This document shows positions 26,510 through 35,338 of a DNA stretch of 64,000 bases, in pieces; the stretch's first letter is position 1; each line of letters begins with the position of its first letter. Position numbers and translations under genes: made by a program. The notes beneath the pieces are model-generated. The model did not search any database. It saw only the letters and a list, made by a program, of their open reading frames with translations, and was not told where the DNA came from. The DNA is from Ornithinibacillus salinisoli (lineage in GTDB: Bacteria; Bacillota; Bacilli; Bacillales; Amphibacillaceae). Where the stretch lies: assembly GCF_042682545.1 (NCBI RefSeq), contig NZ_JBHUHQ010000019.1; one strand, given 5' to 3'.

Positions 26510-27034
26510 ATGGGTAAAAAGAAATATGCAAATGCCCCGTTAATGTATATTGATCAGCCTACACTCAAGCGTTCTGGCGCAAAAATGCAATCACAGTATT
26601 CCACATATAATAAAAATGCAGAAGCTGCAACACAAGAACAAGATGTTAAAAAACGTCTGACAAAACCAATACCTAAACGATCAATAGGAAATAAATTTAT
26701 AGAGCAGCTTAGTGATAAAAAGCCAAAACCAACGAAGAACACAATTACAGAAAATAAAAATGAAGAATTAGAAGAATTTCTGTCTGAACAGGAGGAAGAT
26801 GAACAAGGGGAAAAACCTAAATTTAAAGACATGTCCATAAAGGAAAAAATAGAATACTTTGCAGAAACACCGAGGCATACGCCCAAAAAAAGATGTGAAA
26901 TTAAAACGGATGAACGTTCACATCGGGGAATTGTTGTTAAATTTTCAGAGGATATTGTATTGATGAGGTCAGGTAGGAGAAATGTTTCCATTCCATTGGA
27001 ACATATAAAAGATGTTCGGATGTTAGGGTTTTAG
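26510..27034 (+). CDS. cotO: Spore coat protein CotO
   Basis: Coat morphogenetic protein acting in the mother cell during outer coat assembly. The 174-residue product starts MGKKKYANAPLMYIDQPTL and has a Lys/Glu-rich, probably disordered middle. A conserved C-terminal part follows (FKDMSIKEKIEYF, CEIKTDERSHRG, RNVSIPLEHIKDVRMLGF). I chose the ATG at 26510 because AAAGGAGAG precedes it. A CotY/CotZ-type gene lies convergently downstream, the cotO-cotZ neighbourhood known from Bacillus. Confidence 0.87.
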   Translation: MGKKKYANAPLMYIDQPTLKRSGAKMQSQYSTYNKNAEAATQEQDVKKRLTKPIPKRSIGNKFIEQLSDKKPKPTKNTITENKNEELEEFLSEQEEDEQGEKPKFKDMSIKEKIEYFAETPRHTPKKRCEIKTDERSHRGIVVKFSEDIVLMRSGRRNVSIPLEHIKDVRMLGF

Positions 27035-27047
27035 CTCAAGACAGAAA

Positions 27048-27082
27048 TAACACCATTGGAAAATTTCCAATGGTGTTTTTAA
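27048..27082. terminator. Bidirectional terminator between cotO and the CotY/CotZ-type gene
   Basis: AACACCATTGGAAA pairs with TTTCCAATGGTGTT, followed by Ts on the plus strand; serves both convergent coat genes. Confidence 0.9.
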
Positions 27083-27087
27083 AAGGA

Positions 27088-27576
27088 TTAATCAATTACA
27101 GAAATTGCTGGTAAACATGTTACGTGACAGAAGCAGTCTAGGTCTACTGTAATACAAATTCCAGTGTTCTCTAGCTCGCTTAAGTCTTGGTCACAAGGAT
27201 CTTTTAAGTGATCACAAGTGCAAGGATCTCCAGGCGTTCTTAACAATTCTAAAACTGCACAGCAATCTTCGTCTACGCGCTTAACACGGAAAACAAAGCT
27301 TGCTTTTAGTTCACCTATTGTGCCAATTCCATTATCTCGATTCGCACCAAATCCTTTAAATGGCTTGCAACTATCCTTACAGTACAAGATTACTGGTACT
27401 GTATCCAATCCGTTACCTGGATCAGTCTCCCCTAGCAATTCATTAATAGATTGTTCACAACTAGTATCACAGCAATTTTCCACCACATCGCTTTGAGCGT
27501 CTACGATTTCACGTAAAATATCACATACGCAGTTACCAGTACCAGCTGCACCTTCTTTTCTGCATCCACAACCCAT
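27088..27576 (-). CDS. cotZ: CotY/CotZ-type cysteine-rich spore crust protein
   Basis: A 162-residue cysteine-rich coat protein starting MGCGCRKEG, with many CC and CxC pairs (VENCCDTSCEQ, DEDCCAVLELL, DPCTCDHLKDPC, CFCHVTCLP). Such proteins form disulfide-linked hexameric sheets in the spore crust or exosporium basal layer. Whether it corresponds to CotY, CotZ or ExsY cannot be decided from one copy. The ATG follows GAAAGGAG and a good sigma-K-like promoter lies upstream. Confidence 0.9.
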   Translation of the reverse strand: MGCGCRKEGAAGTGNCVCDILREIVDAQSDVVENCCDTSCEQSINELLGETDPGNGLDTVPVILYCKDSCKPFKGFGANRDNGIGTIGELKASFVFRVKRVDEDCCAVLELLRTPGDPCTCDHLKDPCDQDLSELENTGICITVDLDCFCHVTCLPAISVID

Positions 27577-27621
27577 GAAATATTTCTCCTTTCTATATCC
27601 TTATTGACGTATTGTCCTTAA

Positions 27622-27648
27622 TAGAATATGTACGAATGGCTTTATGGT
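27622..27648 (-). promoter_or_regulatory. Candidate sigma-K promoter of the CotY/CotZ-type gene
   Basis: On the minus strand ACC, 15 bp, CATATTCTA fits AC-N16-CATANNNTA perfectly at -10. Start would be near 27615, about 40 bp before the ATG. Confidence 0.6.
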
Positions 27649-27752
27649 GTGGGCATGTGTTTGGTTTTTTAGCCTTTTACTAAATAGGGTTTTAACATAA
27701 TTAAATAAGAAAAACATCGTACTTTTGAGCCAGAATATAGACACCTGTCTAT

Positions 27753-27779
27753 ACCGTATAAAAATTAAGGCATAGACTA
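27753..27779 (+). promoter_or_regulatory. Candidate sigma-K promoter of the gene at 27817
   Basis: ACC, 15 bp, CATAGACTA fits the sigma-K consensus with the same spacing as the promoter of the neighbouring coat gene on the other strand. Confidence 0.6.
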
Positions 27780-27816
27780 ATATCGACTAAAATTCTATAG
27801 GGAGAGTGACTATTCA

Positions 27817-28074
27817 ATGTCTGAAAATAAAAAAGTAATACGTGTGAAAGATTTAGTCATTAAGGCAGACAATGTATATATAGAACCACAGAAACGTCGA
27901 GAGCGAGATCCGTTTTTTGGGGGATTAGGTCGTGAACGTGACCTTCGTGACGATGTGGAGGATTTTGAATCAGATAATAAGGTGTTAGAATCCAGCAGTA
28001 AAGATTTTGTTGGGGCTGACCGTGATGATCGAGATGATCGTAAGGATGACAGAAGACCTTTTTCTTGGATTTAA
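27817..28074 (+). CDS. Hypothetical 85-residue protein, probably spore-associated
   Basis: I do not recognise a named family. The N-terminus is a conserved-looking beta-prone segment (KKVIRVKDLVIKADNVYIEP) followed by PFFGG. The C-terminal half is highly charged, ending in Asp/Arg repeats (RDDRDDRKDDRR) and PFSWI. The ATG follows a GGGAGAG site. A sigma-K-like promoter upstream and the divergent crust-protein gene suggest it is made in the mother cell and may be part of the coat; this is inference. Confidence 0.75.
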   Translation: MSENKKVIRVKDLVIKADNVYIEPQKRRERDPFFGGLGRERDLRDDVEDFESDNKVLESSSKDFVGADRDDRDDRKDDRRPFSWI

Positions 28075-28101
28075 TATGAAATAACTTTTTTTAAGTATGT
28101 A

Positions 28102-28135
28102 ATGCAGCTTTAACTCGGCTGCATTTCTTTTTTTA
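28102..28135 (+). terminator. Terminator after the gene at 27817
   Basis: ATGCAGC pairs with GCTGCAT around a nine-base loop, followed by TTCTTTTTTT. Confidence 0.88.
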
Positions 28136-28157
28136 CTTGTATCAGAGGAGGGTGGAA

Positions 28158-28361
28158 ATGGGGAGAAGAAAAGAGATTCCATGGCTAAAACATTTTGCAG
28201 CAATAGATAAGCATCTAGATAAAAATGAAAAATGGTTTCAACGGCCGGAAAAGAAAATGCAGGATTATGAAAAGGATATGGATAAATGGAATGACTCCTT
28301 TCTAAGTAATATGCAAACAATCGAGGACTGGATTAAAGAATTAGAAAAAAAGATGGAGTAA
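28158..28361 (+). CDS. Hypothetical 67-residue charged protein
   Basis: A small, highly charged protein (MGRRKEIPWLKHF...) predicted to be mainly helical, with a coiled-coil-like C-terminus (TIEDWIKELEKKME). It has several tryptophans and no membrane segment. The ATG at 28158 follows GAGGAGGG at good spacing, which is why I prefer it to an upstream TTG. Function is unknown; its place after the coat genes hints at sporulation, without direct evidence. Confidence 0.65.
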   Translation: MGRRKEIPWLKHFAAIDKHLDKNEKWFQRPEKKMQDYEKDMDKWNDSFLSNMQTIEDWIKELEKKME

Positions 28362-28456
28362 TTTTCTGAAAAAAAGGGTAATATAAATAAATAAACGGTC
28401 ATAAAGCAAGCTTTAGACTCGAAATAATATAATAAATATGTTAGGGGATGGTTATT

Positions 28457-28714
28457 GTGGGATACATTTTACCGATCCAACAACATGAATATAATGATTA
28501 TCAAAAGCGAGTTGCAAAGGTAAGGCGTAATCCGTATGTGATTGAGAAGCCTTTTAAAGTCGTATTGGAAACACAATATGAGGAAATTAGTAAAAAAAAT
28601 GGTTATGCAAAGGATAAAGCAGCAGATGCTTCTAAAACAATGTCCGAACCCAAGGTAAACCTGCAGTATGCAAAGGTGACTGGTAAAGGTAAATATGTGA
28701 ATCATATATTATAA
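28457..28714 (+). CDS. Hypothetical 85-residue protein
   Basis: Starts at a GTG (28457) with TTAGGGGATGG upstream; an ATG three codons earlier overlaps that site and is less likely. The product begins MGYILPIQQHEYNDYQKRV, a Tyr/Gln-rich start seen in small uncharacterised Bacillaceae proteins, and continues as a basic, soluble protein without cysteines. No domain is recognised. A strong terminator follows. Confidence 0.65.
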   Translation: MGYILPIQQHEYNDYQKRVAKVRRNPYVIEKPFKVVLETQYEEISKKNGYAKDKAADASKTMSEPKVNLQYAKVTGKGKYVNHIL

Positions 28715-28753
28715 ACAACATGACTTATAATTGGTGGTTTTATCTCCACGAAA

Positions 28754-28796
28754 AAAAGATTGAGCATTCTAGGTAGAGTGCTCAATCTTTTTGCTC
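28754..28796 (+). terminator. Terminator after the gene at 28457
   Basis: AAAGATTGAGCA pairs with TGCTCAATCTTT around a loop, followed by TTG. Confidence 0.9.
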
Positions 28797-29046
28797 CCCC
28801 AACTTTTAAAATTCTCAGTAAATCATATTTTGCTTCACATTTTTTATCATGCTTCCATAAATGGGATACGTATCAGTGCCACAGACAGAAAACTCCGAGA
28901 TCGCTCTGTTAAAACTAGTTTTATCTTCGTGTAAAAGAACTCGAAAAAACATGGGTAGGTGTTTATATCCAGCACTGGTCAAAGGTTATGAACCAACTTA
29001 TTTCTTAAGGAATAGGAATTTAAAATTAAGATATTGTTCTTATTGT

Positions 29047-29724
29047 TCAAAATGGGAGGAGAAATAATTTATTCCCTTTCGTATATTCTGCATAAAAAAC
29101 ATCCTTCACATGAGTATAACCTTGTTTCACCATTTCTTCTAACAACCACTCTTCCGTTAGATCTAATTCTTGAAGGTTATCATAGATTATTTCTCCATCA
29201 TTTATTAAAGTCGTGGCCAATTTTACTTCTTGAGGAGCTAAATTTATATCTTGTCTTGTCGGTGTTTGATAGTCTGACTTTTTAAGTACCGAAACAGTAC
29301 CATTTGTTTCGAGTATGGCGAATTGCACTTCTTTCATCGTAAATACATTTTTTTCCCGTAATAAATGTTGAAGCTGATTTACATCTAGTCTATTTTTTTT
29401 CATGACTTCACGTACAAGTTGCCCGTTCTGTATAACAATGGCAGGTTTTCCTTCTAGAAATCCTCGTGATCCTTTGAACTTTTGTGTTATGATTTCGACA
29501 ATTAATAACAATCCACCCCAAAGAATAATTACAAAGCCTATATCAAGAATACCTGCATTTTTATCAAATAAAGCATTACCAACTAACTCACCCAATATTA
29601 ATGCTGAAACAAAATCAAATGGAGTGATTTGGTTGATGGAAGTTTTTCCAAGTATTTTTGTAATTGCAAATAAACATACAAACCCAAAAAGTGTTTCTAG
29701 AAACATAGGTGAAAATTGATCCAA
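29047..29724 (-). CDS. DUF421 (YetF-type) membrane protein
   Basis: A 225-residue protein with three N-terminal membrane segments and a cytoplasmic DUF421 domain. Signatures are ILGKTSINQITPFDFVSALILGELVGNAL and the beta-rich part GKPAIVIQNGQL, VREVMKKNRLDVNQLQHLLREK and KEVQFAILETNGTVSVLKK. The start is a TTG at 29724 behind AGGGGGA. Members such as YetF are implicated in sporulation or germination membranes in some bacilli; the role here is not known. Confidence 0.88.
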   Translation of the reverse strand: MDQFSPMFLETLFGFVCLFAITKILGKTSINQITPFDFVSALILGELVGNALFDKNAGILDIGFVIILWGGLLLIVEIITQKFKGSRGFLEGKPAIVIQNGQLVREVMKKNRLDVNQLQHLLREKNVFTMKEVQFAILETNGTVSVLKKSDYQTPTRQDINLAPQEVKLATTLINDGEIIYDNLQELDLTEEWLLEEMVKQGYTHVKDVFYAEYTKGNKLFLLPF

Positions 29725-29859
29725 TTTAGAAGTCCCCCTATTTAGAAAATTACCTTCTTAATATGTCCGAGAAGTTAAAAGACATGCATAATTGCATATT
29801 AAAAAGGATGTGTAGGGGAATAGACCTAGGTACGAGTTCATTATACTGAGGTGGGAGAG

Positions 29860-29922
29860 CATGAGCGAGAACATCTTACGCATGAGCGGGAACATCGGTT
29901 ACATGAGTGAGAGAATCCCCCA
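29860..29922. repeat. Three tandem 21-bp repeats
   Basis: Three contiguous 21-bp units at 29860-29880, 29881-29901 and 29902-29922, each beginning CATGAG(C/T)G and containing GAACATC or a variant. The first two units are most alike. The array lies between the DUF421 gene and the yjcF terminator and is not within a supported gene. Confidence 0.7.
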
Positions 29923-29927
29923 TAAAT

Positions 29928-29955
29928 AAAAAAGACCGCTATAATAGCGATCTAA
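29928..29955 (-). terminator. Terminator of the yjcG-yjcF operon
   Basis: On the minus strand AGATCGCTA pairs with TAGCGGTCT around a two-base centre, followed by TTTTTTATTT. It overlaps the last codons of yjcF. Confidence 0.85.
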
Positions 29956-30377
29956 TCTAATTCTTTTATCATCGTGACATGCGGGATACCTGCGTCCATA
30001 AACTCTCCAGATACTGTTTGATAGCCGAGACGTTTATAGAATTCTTCTGCATGGGTTTGTGCGTTCAATTTGACTTTTGTATATCCTTTTTCGGAAATAA
30101 CATCTTCCATTGACTTGATTATCTGTTTACCGAATGATTTTCCTCGATATTCCTTTAGCACACAAATACGTTCTAATTTTCCGTAGCCATCAACCAAGCG
30201 AAGTCGGCTTGCTGCAATAGGCTGATTTTCTTCATAGCCTATAAAATGAATCGCTTCTGCATCATGTTGATCTAATTCTTCTTCCGGTGATACGTTTTGT
30301 TCTTCCACAAATACAATGGTGCGTACATGAAAAGCATGTTCTTTTTCTAGGTTTGTTTCAACGATTTTAACCTTCAC
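29952..30377 (-). CDS. yjcF: GNAT-family acetyltransferase YjcF
   Basis: A 141-residue GNAT acetyltransferase (acetyl-CoA motif VLKEYRGKSFGKQIIKSME). The start is the GTG at 30377, overlapping the yjcG stop codon as GTGA, behind GGAAGGAA. An upstream extension inside yjcG is not supported. The pair yjcG-yjcF is conserved in Bacillus subtilis, implying joint function, but the substrate is unknown. It is translationally coupled to yjcG. Confidence 0.88.
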   Translation of the reverse strand: MKVKIVETNLEKEHAFHVRTIVFVEEQNVSPEEELDQHDAEAIHFIGYEENQPIAASRLRLVDGYGKLERICVLKEYRGKSFGKQIIKSMEDVISEKGYTKVKLNAQTHAEEFYKRLGYQTVSGEFMDAGIPHVTMIKELD

Positions 30378-30892
30378 ACGGATTCCTTCCCAAATACAAA
30401 TGAATCGTATACCGTCCATGATCCATTATCTAACTGATATAATAGTTGGAAGCGGTCTACGGGATCTTCGATTTGGAAGTCCTTCATTTTTAAACTTCCA
30501 AATACATCTGAATACTCGTCATCTAATAGCTTTTGACCAATTGTAATGTGTGGGACAAAATTGTATCGTTTATTATCTGGGAATTTGCCAGCGTGCATTT
30601 TTTCGTACAGTGCTGTTAATGTTTCATGTGGTTCTACCTTCAAATAAATGGTATTAGTTACTGGTACAAATGAACTAACCTTATTAATTCGAATGGTAAA
30701 TGGCTCCGTCTCATTTGCAATATACTTTAACTCCATTACCAGCTCTTCAAGTGTATCTTCATCAGCTTCAAAAGCTTCTTTTAATGTGATATGTGGTGGA
30801 ATCAGTGCGTAATGAGGGTCGTATCTTTTTCTATACGAGTTTGCTTCATCTTGTACTTGCTTAGATGGGAATATCGCAATACCATATTTCAT
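30374..30892 (-). CDS. yjcG: YjcG, 2H phosphoesterase (2'-5' RNA ligase-like)
   Basis: A 172-residue member of the 2H phosphoesterase superfamily. The two H-x-T/S-x motifs are HITLKEAF near residue 34 and HITIGQKL near residue 115, which form the active site in homologs. The ATG follows ATAGGAGG. Relatives hydrolyse 2',3'-cyclic phosphates; the substrate is unproven. It overlaps yjcF by 4 bp. Confidence 0.92.
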   Translation of the reverse strand: MKYGIAIFPSKQVQDEANSYRKRYDPHYALIPPHITLKEAFEADEDTLEELVMELKYIANETEPFTIRINKVSSFVPVTNTIYLKVEPHETLTALYEKMHAGKFPDNKRYNFVPHITIGQKLLDDEYSDVFGSLKMKDFQIEDPVDRFQLLYQLDNGSWTVYDSFVFGKESV

Positions 30893-31005
30893 ATAAAAAC
30901 CTCCTATTCGAAATTGTTCCTTGCACTAATTGATAGTCTTCCTTCCATTATATCAAAAATTGCAATGAAAGAAGAGAATTATTTGTTATTTATTTTGAAA
31001 ATTCA

Positions 31006-31731
31006 TTAACTAAACATCGTTGTTAAGACGTTCTGCATATCTTTTTGCCAATATTTCCATGTGTGCTCGCCTTCTGGGATTTCCTTATAATAGTAGGTTG
31101 CTCCTTTTTGCTCTAATAGTTCCTTCAACTTACGGTTTGGTGTAACAAAGTCAACCTCTGGGTCGAGGGTTGTTTGTACACTTGTTTCATTTGTACCGAT
31201 TGTATGATAGATATCGGTACTTTGAAGGTTTTTCGCGTTTTCTACAACTTCTAATACAGTGTCGTCAACGAGTGGAGATTGCATGATCACTTTACCAAAA
31301 GTATTCGGATATTTACTTGCAACAACAAGGGCTAATGTTCCAGCAAGTGAATCCCCCATTAGTGCACGTGATCCTCCCATATGATAGGTTGGTAAATAAT
31401 CATCTAGTAACGGTACAACCTCATTAACTAAAAACTTTACATATGCCTCATGTTGCTCACCATTCGGATGATATTTTTTGAGGCGGTCATGCCGATCTTG
31501 ATAATGAATGCCAACAAAAATTGTATTTTCAATTTCAAATTCTTCGTGTAGCTTATCACTAAGTGTGGCTACTCGACCTAATTGAAAGTAATCATTTCCA
31601 TCTTGCATGATGCAAATATGGTATTTATACAATGGGGAAAATGATTCTGGTTGGTATATTTTTAAAGTCATTTTCTCATGTAAAAAATTGCTGTCTATTT
31701 CTTGTTCAATCATTTTTCCTTTACGTCCCAA
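31006..31731 (-). CDS. yjcH: Esterase D-family hydrolase YjcH
   Basis: Alpha/beta hydrolase of the putative esterase (esterase D) family, 241 residues. YKYHICIMQDGNDYF is the typical early strand and ALMGDSLAGTLALVVA holds the nucleophile elbow (GDSLAG, Ser). A late EGEHTWKYW supplies the histidine. The start is ambiguous: the TTG at 31731 has GAGGG 6 bp ahead, while the ATG at 31713 has AAAGGA only 3 bp ahead. It neighbours yjcG as in Bacillus subtilis. Confidence 0.88.
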   Translation of the reverse strand: MGRKGKMIEQEIDSNFLHEKMTLKIYQPESFSPLYKYHICIMQDGNDYFQLGRVATLSDKLHEEFEIENTIFVGIHYQDRHDRLKKYHPNGEQHEAYVKFLVNEVVPLLDDYLPTYHMGGSRALMGDSLAGTLALVVASKYPNTFGKVIMQSPLVDDTVLEVVENAKNLQSTDIYHTIGTNETSVQTTLDPEVDFVTPNRKLKELLEQKGATYYYKEIPEGEHTWKYWQKDMQNVLTTMFS

Positions 31732-31788
31732 GGGTAACCCTCACTTTCAATAATCCTAATGATAATAGTTTATCATGTTCCTAATGAA

Positions 31789-33618
31789 TCAACTACCAAC
31801 TTCCTGTAGCTGTCCTTTATATAAATCAAAATAATTACGTCTCAATTGTAGTAATTCATCATGGCTACCTTGCTCCATAATTTCTCCACGTTTCAATAAG
31901 ATTATTTTATCGGCTTCTTGAATTGTATTCAAGCGGTGAGCAATTATAAAGCTCGTTCTACCCTCCATTAATTTTTTTAGTGCCTCTTGTATCTTTAACT
32001 CTGTGATTGTATCAATATTACTTGTAGCCTCATCCAACACAAGGATAGACGGTTCAGCAATAAATGCACGTGCGATAGTTAGAAGCTGTTTTTGCCCTTG
32101 GCTAATGCCACTACCTTCTTGGTCGAGGATTGTGTCATAATTGTCAGGTAGTTGCATGATAAATTCATGAGCATTTGCTTTTTTAGCTGCCTCGATAACC
32201 TCTTCATCTGTGGCATCAAGTCGACCATAACGGATATTTTCACGGATCGTATCATGGAAAAGGAAAGAATCCTGTAAGACAAAAGCCATATGGGAACGAA
32301 GACTAGAGCGTTTAATTTTTTTCAGTTCTTTTCCATCTAAGGTGATTGTTCCACCATCATAATTGTAAAATCGTGAAATTAAATTAATAATTGTTGTTTT
32401 ACCTGCTCCAGTATGTCCTACAAAAGCAATCGATTCACCAGGTTTCGCTTCAAAACTAATGTCACGTAAAATGGTTTCATCTTCATAGCCAAACGTTACA
32501 TGAATAAATTTAAAATGTCCATATGTTTCTGGTAATTCTACAGCTGTCTGCTCATCCGTTTCTTCTTGCTCTTCATCAATGACATGAAATACACGTTCCG
32601 CACCGGCAACTGCTGAAAGTAGTATATTAAATTGGTTCGATAACTCATTAAGTGGTCTTGTGAATTGTCGTGCATATTCAGTAAATATTACGATGATTCC
32701 AACTGTCACAATACCTGATCCATTAATCGCTAAAATCCCACCAATAAGTGCAATTAATCCAAAGCTTAAGAAGTTAAGCATGTTCATTACTTTTGGAATA
32801 AATCCAGCAATCGTCAATGCCCAAAATCCTGAACGATTCAATTTTTTGTTTTTCTCTTCAAACTCAGCAATAACTCGTTCCTCTTGAGAAAATGTTTTTA
32901 CGACATGTTGACCGGAAACGATTTCTTCTACATAACCATTTAATTCTCCTAAGTCATTTTGTTGTAACTTATATAATGGCCCAGTTCGTCTTGTGATCCA
33001 GCGTGTTGCAAAGAACATGACCGGAATAATTGTCATTGTCACAACTGTTAGAATCGGACTTAAATAAATCATCACAGCAATCGTTCCGAGAAGCGTTAAA
33101 ACACTAGAAAAAATTTGAATAACGGACTGGTTTAACGTGTTATTGATATTATCGATATCATTGGTAATTCTACTCATCAATTCACCATGCTGTCGTTTAT
33201 CAAAATAAGAGATCGGTAAACGGTGGAATTGATGGAAGAGATCTGAGCGTAAGTCATAAACCGTATTTTGTGCTACTCCTACCATCCAAAAATTTTGCAT
33301 AAAGATCGAGAGGGAATGGAATAGGTATACAATTATTAAACCTACTACTAGCATTCCTAACCCAGACACTTCTTTTTTAACAATATATTCATCAATTGCC
33401 ATCCCAACCATGAAGGGGCCAAGAAGACTTAAACCAGAGCTTAACACAACCATCAAAATAACAAGCCATAGTTTAGCTTTTTCCCTTGCTAAGTAGGACC
33501 AGATCCGCTTAAGTGTGCCGACTGTATTTTTAGCCCGCTTTTGTTTTATTTCATCGGATATATTTTCAATCGGAATTTTTTTATATTGAAAAGGCTCTTT
33601 TAGCTGCTTAATCGACAT
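31789..33618 (-). CDS. yfiC: ABC exporter half-transporter, YfiC-like (catalytic subunit)
   Basis: Type IV ABC half-exporter: six membrane helices followed by an ATPase domain with Walker A GHTGAGKTT, signature SQGQKQ, Walker B ILVLDEATSNID and switch IAHRLNTI. The catalytic Glu and His are present. I use the ATG at 33618 behind AAAGGAG (609 residues). It overlaps the upstream partner by 11 bp. With that partner's degenerate site, this looks like a heterodimeric multidrug or lipid exporter of the YfiBC/BmrCD type. Confidence 0.92.
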   Translation of the reverse strand: MSIKQLKEPFQYKKIPIENISDEIKQKRAKNTVGTLKRIWSYLAREKAKLWLVILMVVLSSGLSLLGPFMVGMAIDEYIVKKEVSGLGMLVVGLIIVYLFHSLSIFMQNFWMVGVAQNTVYDLRSDLFHQFHRLPISYFDKRQHGELMSRITNDIDNINNTLNQSVIQIFSSVLTLLGTIAVMIYLSPILTVVTMTIIPVMFFATRWITRRTGPLYKLQQNDLGELNGYVEEIVSGQHVVKTFSQEERVIAEFEEKNKKLNRSGFWALTIAGFIPKVMNMLNFLSFGLIALIGGILAINGSGIVTVGIIVIFTEYARQFTRPLNELSNQFNILLSAVAGAERVFHVIDEEQEETDEQTAVELPETYGHFKFIHVTFGYEDETILRDISFEAKPGESIAFVGHTGAGKTTIINLISRFYNYDGGTITLDGKELKKIKRSSLRSHMAFVLQDSFLFHDTIRENIRYGRLDATDEEVIEAAKKANAHEFIMQLPDNYDTILDQEGSGISQGQKQLLTIARAFIAEPSILVLDEATSNIDTITELKIQEALKKLMEGRTSFIIAHRLNTIQEADKIILLKRGEIMEQGSHDELLQLRRNYFDLYKGQLQEVGS

Positions 33619-35338
33619 GAGGATACTCCTTTCCAAATTGTGACTCAACTATTTTACGATAAAGGTCAGACTGTTGAACAAGTTCGTCGTGGGTTCCTAC
33701 GGCTAAAATTTTTCCGAAATCCATTAGTAGAATTCGATCAGCTCTCATTGCTGTAGAAATTTTTTGCGTAATGATGAGCATCGTATTTACATCATCTTGA
33801 ATCGCTTCGAGAAGACGTGTCTCGGTTGCTAAATCTAGTGCACTTGTACTATCATCTAGCATCAGGATTTTTGGTTTACGAATCAATGCTCTTGCAATCG
33901 ATATACGTTGCTTTTGTCCACCAGACAAGTTAACTCCTTTTTGACCTACTTTCGTATGGTATTGATTCGGTAAGTCCATGATCGTTTCATGAATTTGTGC
34001 ATCTTGTGCTGCTTGTAGAATTTCTTCATGGGTTGCATGATCTTTCCCCCAAGAAATATTATCAATAATCGGTCCACTAAATAAAAGTGGGCTTTGTGGT
34101 ACATAACCAATACTTCTTCTTAACGTTTCCAATGTATAGGATGTAATTGGTTTATCATCAATGAAAATTTCACCATTTGTTGTGTCATACAAACGTGGAA
34201 TTAACTGGAATAAGGATGTTTTTCCTGCGCCAGTTGCACCTATAATAGCAAGTTTCTCACCTGCATGGGCAGTGAATGAGATATTATTTAACACAGATTC
34301 ATCTGTTGTTGGATAAGTGAATGAAACATTACGAAACTCAATTTTCCCATTTGATACGGTATGTGACTGCTGTGCATCATGACTGTCTGCTAAATCTACT
34401 TCCTCATTGAGTACTGCACTAAGTCTATCCGAAGATGCTTTCGTACGAGAAAAAGCCATAATGATGAACGAGAACATCGAAATTGCCATGGCCACGCGCA
34501 TTGCATAGTTCACGATTGCCACAACATCCCCAACTTCTGTTGTACCTGCAATAGATTGGGCATTTCCAAACCAAATAATGGCAATTATGCTGATGTTCAT
34601 AATGAATAATAAAACAGGCATAGAAGCTTCGATAAAGCGAAATGTCGTCCGAGTATTTGTTTTCAACAACGTATTAGCATTCTTAAAACGGTCTTCCTCA
34701 TAATTACGACGGAAGAAAGCTTTTATTAAACGCATTCCAGCTAAGTTCTCCTGCATTACCCGGTTTACATTATCGACACTTCGTTGTACACGATCAAACA
34801 TTTTTGTTGCTTTTTTCAACACCCATAATAAAAAAACAATTAGAAGTGGTACTGTTATTAGGAAAATAACCGCTAATCTTGGGTTTACAACAAACGCCAT
34901 GATCACGCCACCTAAAACAAGCAACGGCGCTTTTGCCATAATGCGAAGAGCCATAAAGATCGTATTTTGTATTTGTCGTACATCATTTGTAAAACGTGTC
35001 ATCAAACCAGAGGTTGGATACTTATTTAAATTGGCGAACGAAAACGCCTGCACTTTTCGAAATAATCTTTCCCGCATATCATGTGCGAATCCCCAACTTA
35101 CATGAGAAGAAAAAAACGAATTTATAATTCCAGATATAAATGCAAATAAGGCAAGACCAATCATAATGCTTCCCCACATTATAATGTTGTTCATATCATT
35201 TGCCATAACCCCGTTATCAATCATTTTTCCAAGGAAAAAGGGAAGTAATAGCTCTGCTGCAAGCTCTACAAGCATGAGACTTAAGGCAACAAAAGCAGGT
35301 AATTTGTAGTTCTTCAACGATGAAAAGACTGTTTTCAC
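33608..35338 (-). CDS. yfiB: ABC exporter half-transporter, YfiB-like (degenerate-site subunit)
   Basis: A 576-residue half-exporter with six membrane helices and an ATPase domain: Walker A GATGAGKTS, perfect signature LSGGQKQR. The residue after Walker B is Asp, not Glu (LMLDDSTSALD), and the switch histidine is replaced by Gln (IITQKIST). These changes are typical of the non-catalytic partner in heterodimeric exporters. The start is GTG at 35338 behind GGAGG. It is the first gene of the pair. The transported compound is unknown. Confidence 0.92.
   Translation of the reverse strand: MKTVFSSLKNYKLPAFVALSLMLVELAAELLLPFFLGKMIDNGVMANDMNNIIMWGSIMIGLALFAFISGIINSFFSSHVSWGFAHDMRERLFRKVQAFSFANLNKYPTSGLMTRFTNDVRQIQNTIFMALRIMAKAPLLVLGGVIMAFVVNPRLAVIFLITVPLLIVFLLWVLKKATKMFDRVQRSVDNVNRVMQENLAGMRLIKAFFRRNYEEDRFKNANTLLKTNTRTTFRFIEASMPVLLFIMNISIIAIIWFGNAQSIAGTTEVGDVVAIVNYAMRVAMAISMFSFIIMAFSRTKASSDRLSAVLNEEVDLADSHDAQQSHTVSNGKIEFRNVSFTYPTTDESVLNNISFTAHAGEKLAIIGATGAGKTSLFQLIPRLYDTTNGEIFIDDKPITSYTLETLRRSIGYVPQSPLLFSGPIIDNISWGKDHATHEEILQAAQDAQIHETIMDLPNQYHTKVGQKGVNLSGGQKQRISIARALIRKPKILMLDDSTSALDLATETRLLEAIQDDVNTMLIITQKISTAMRADRILLMDFGKILAVGTHDELVQQSDLYRKIVESQFGKEYPHVD

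Noticed and set aside
28861..29067. A 68-codon frame with YCSYCSKW near its end
   Set aside because: No ribosome-binding site, overlaps the end of the DUF421 gene, and shows no recognisable protein character.
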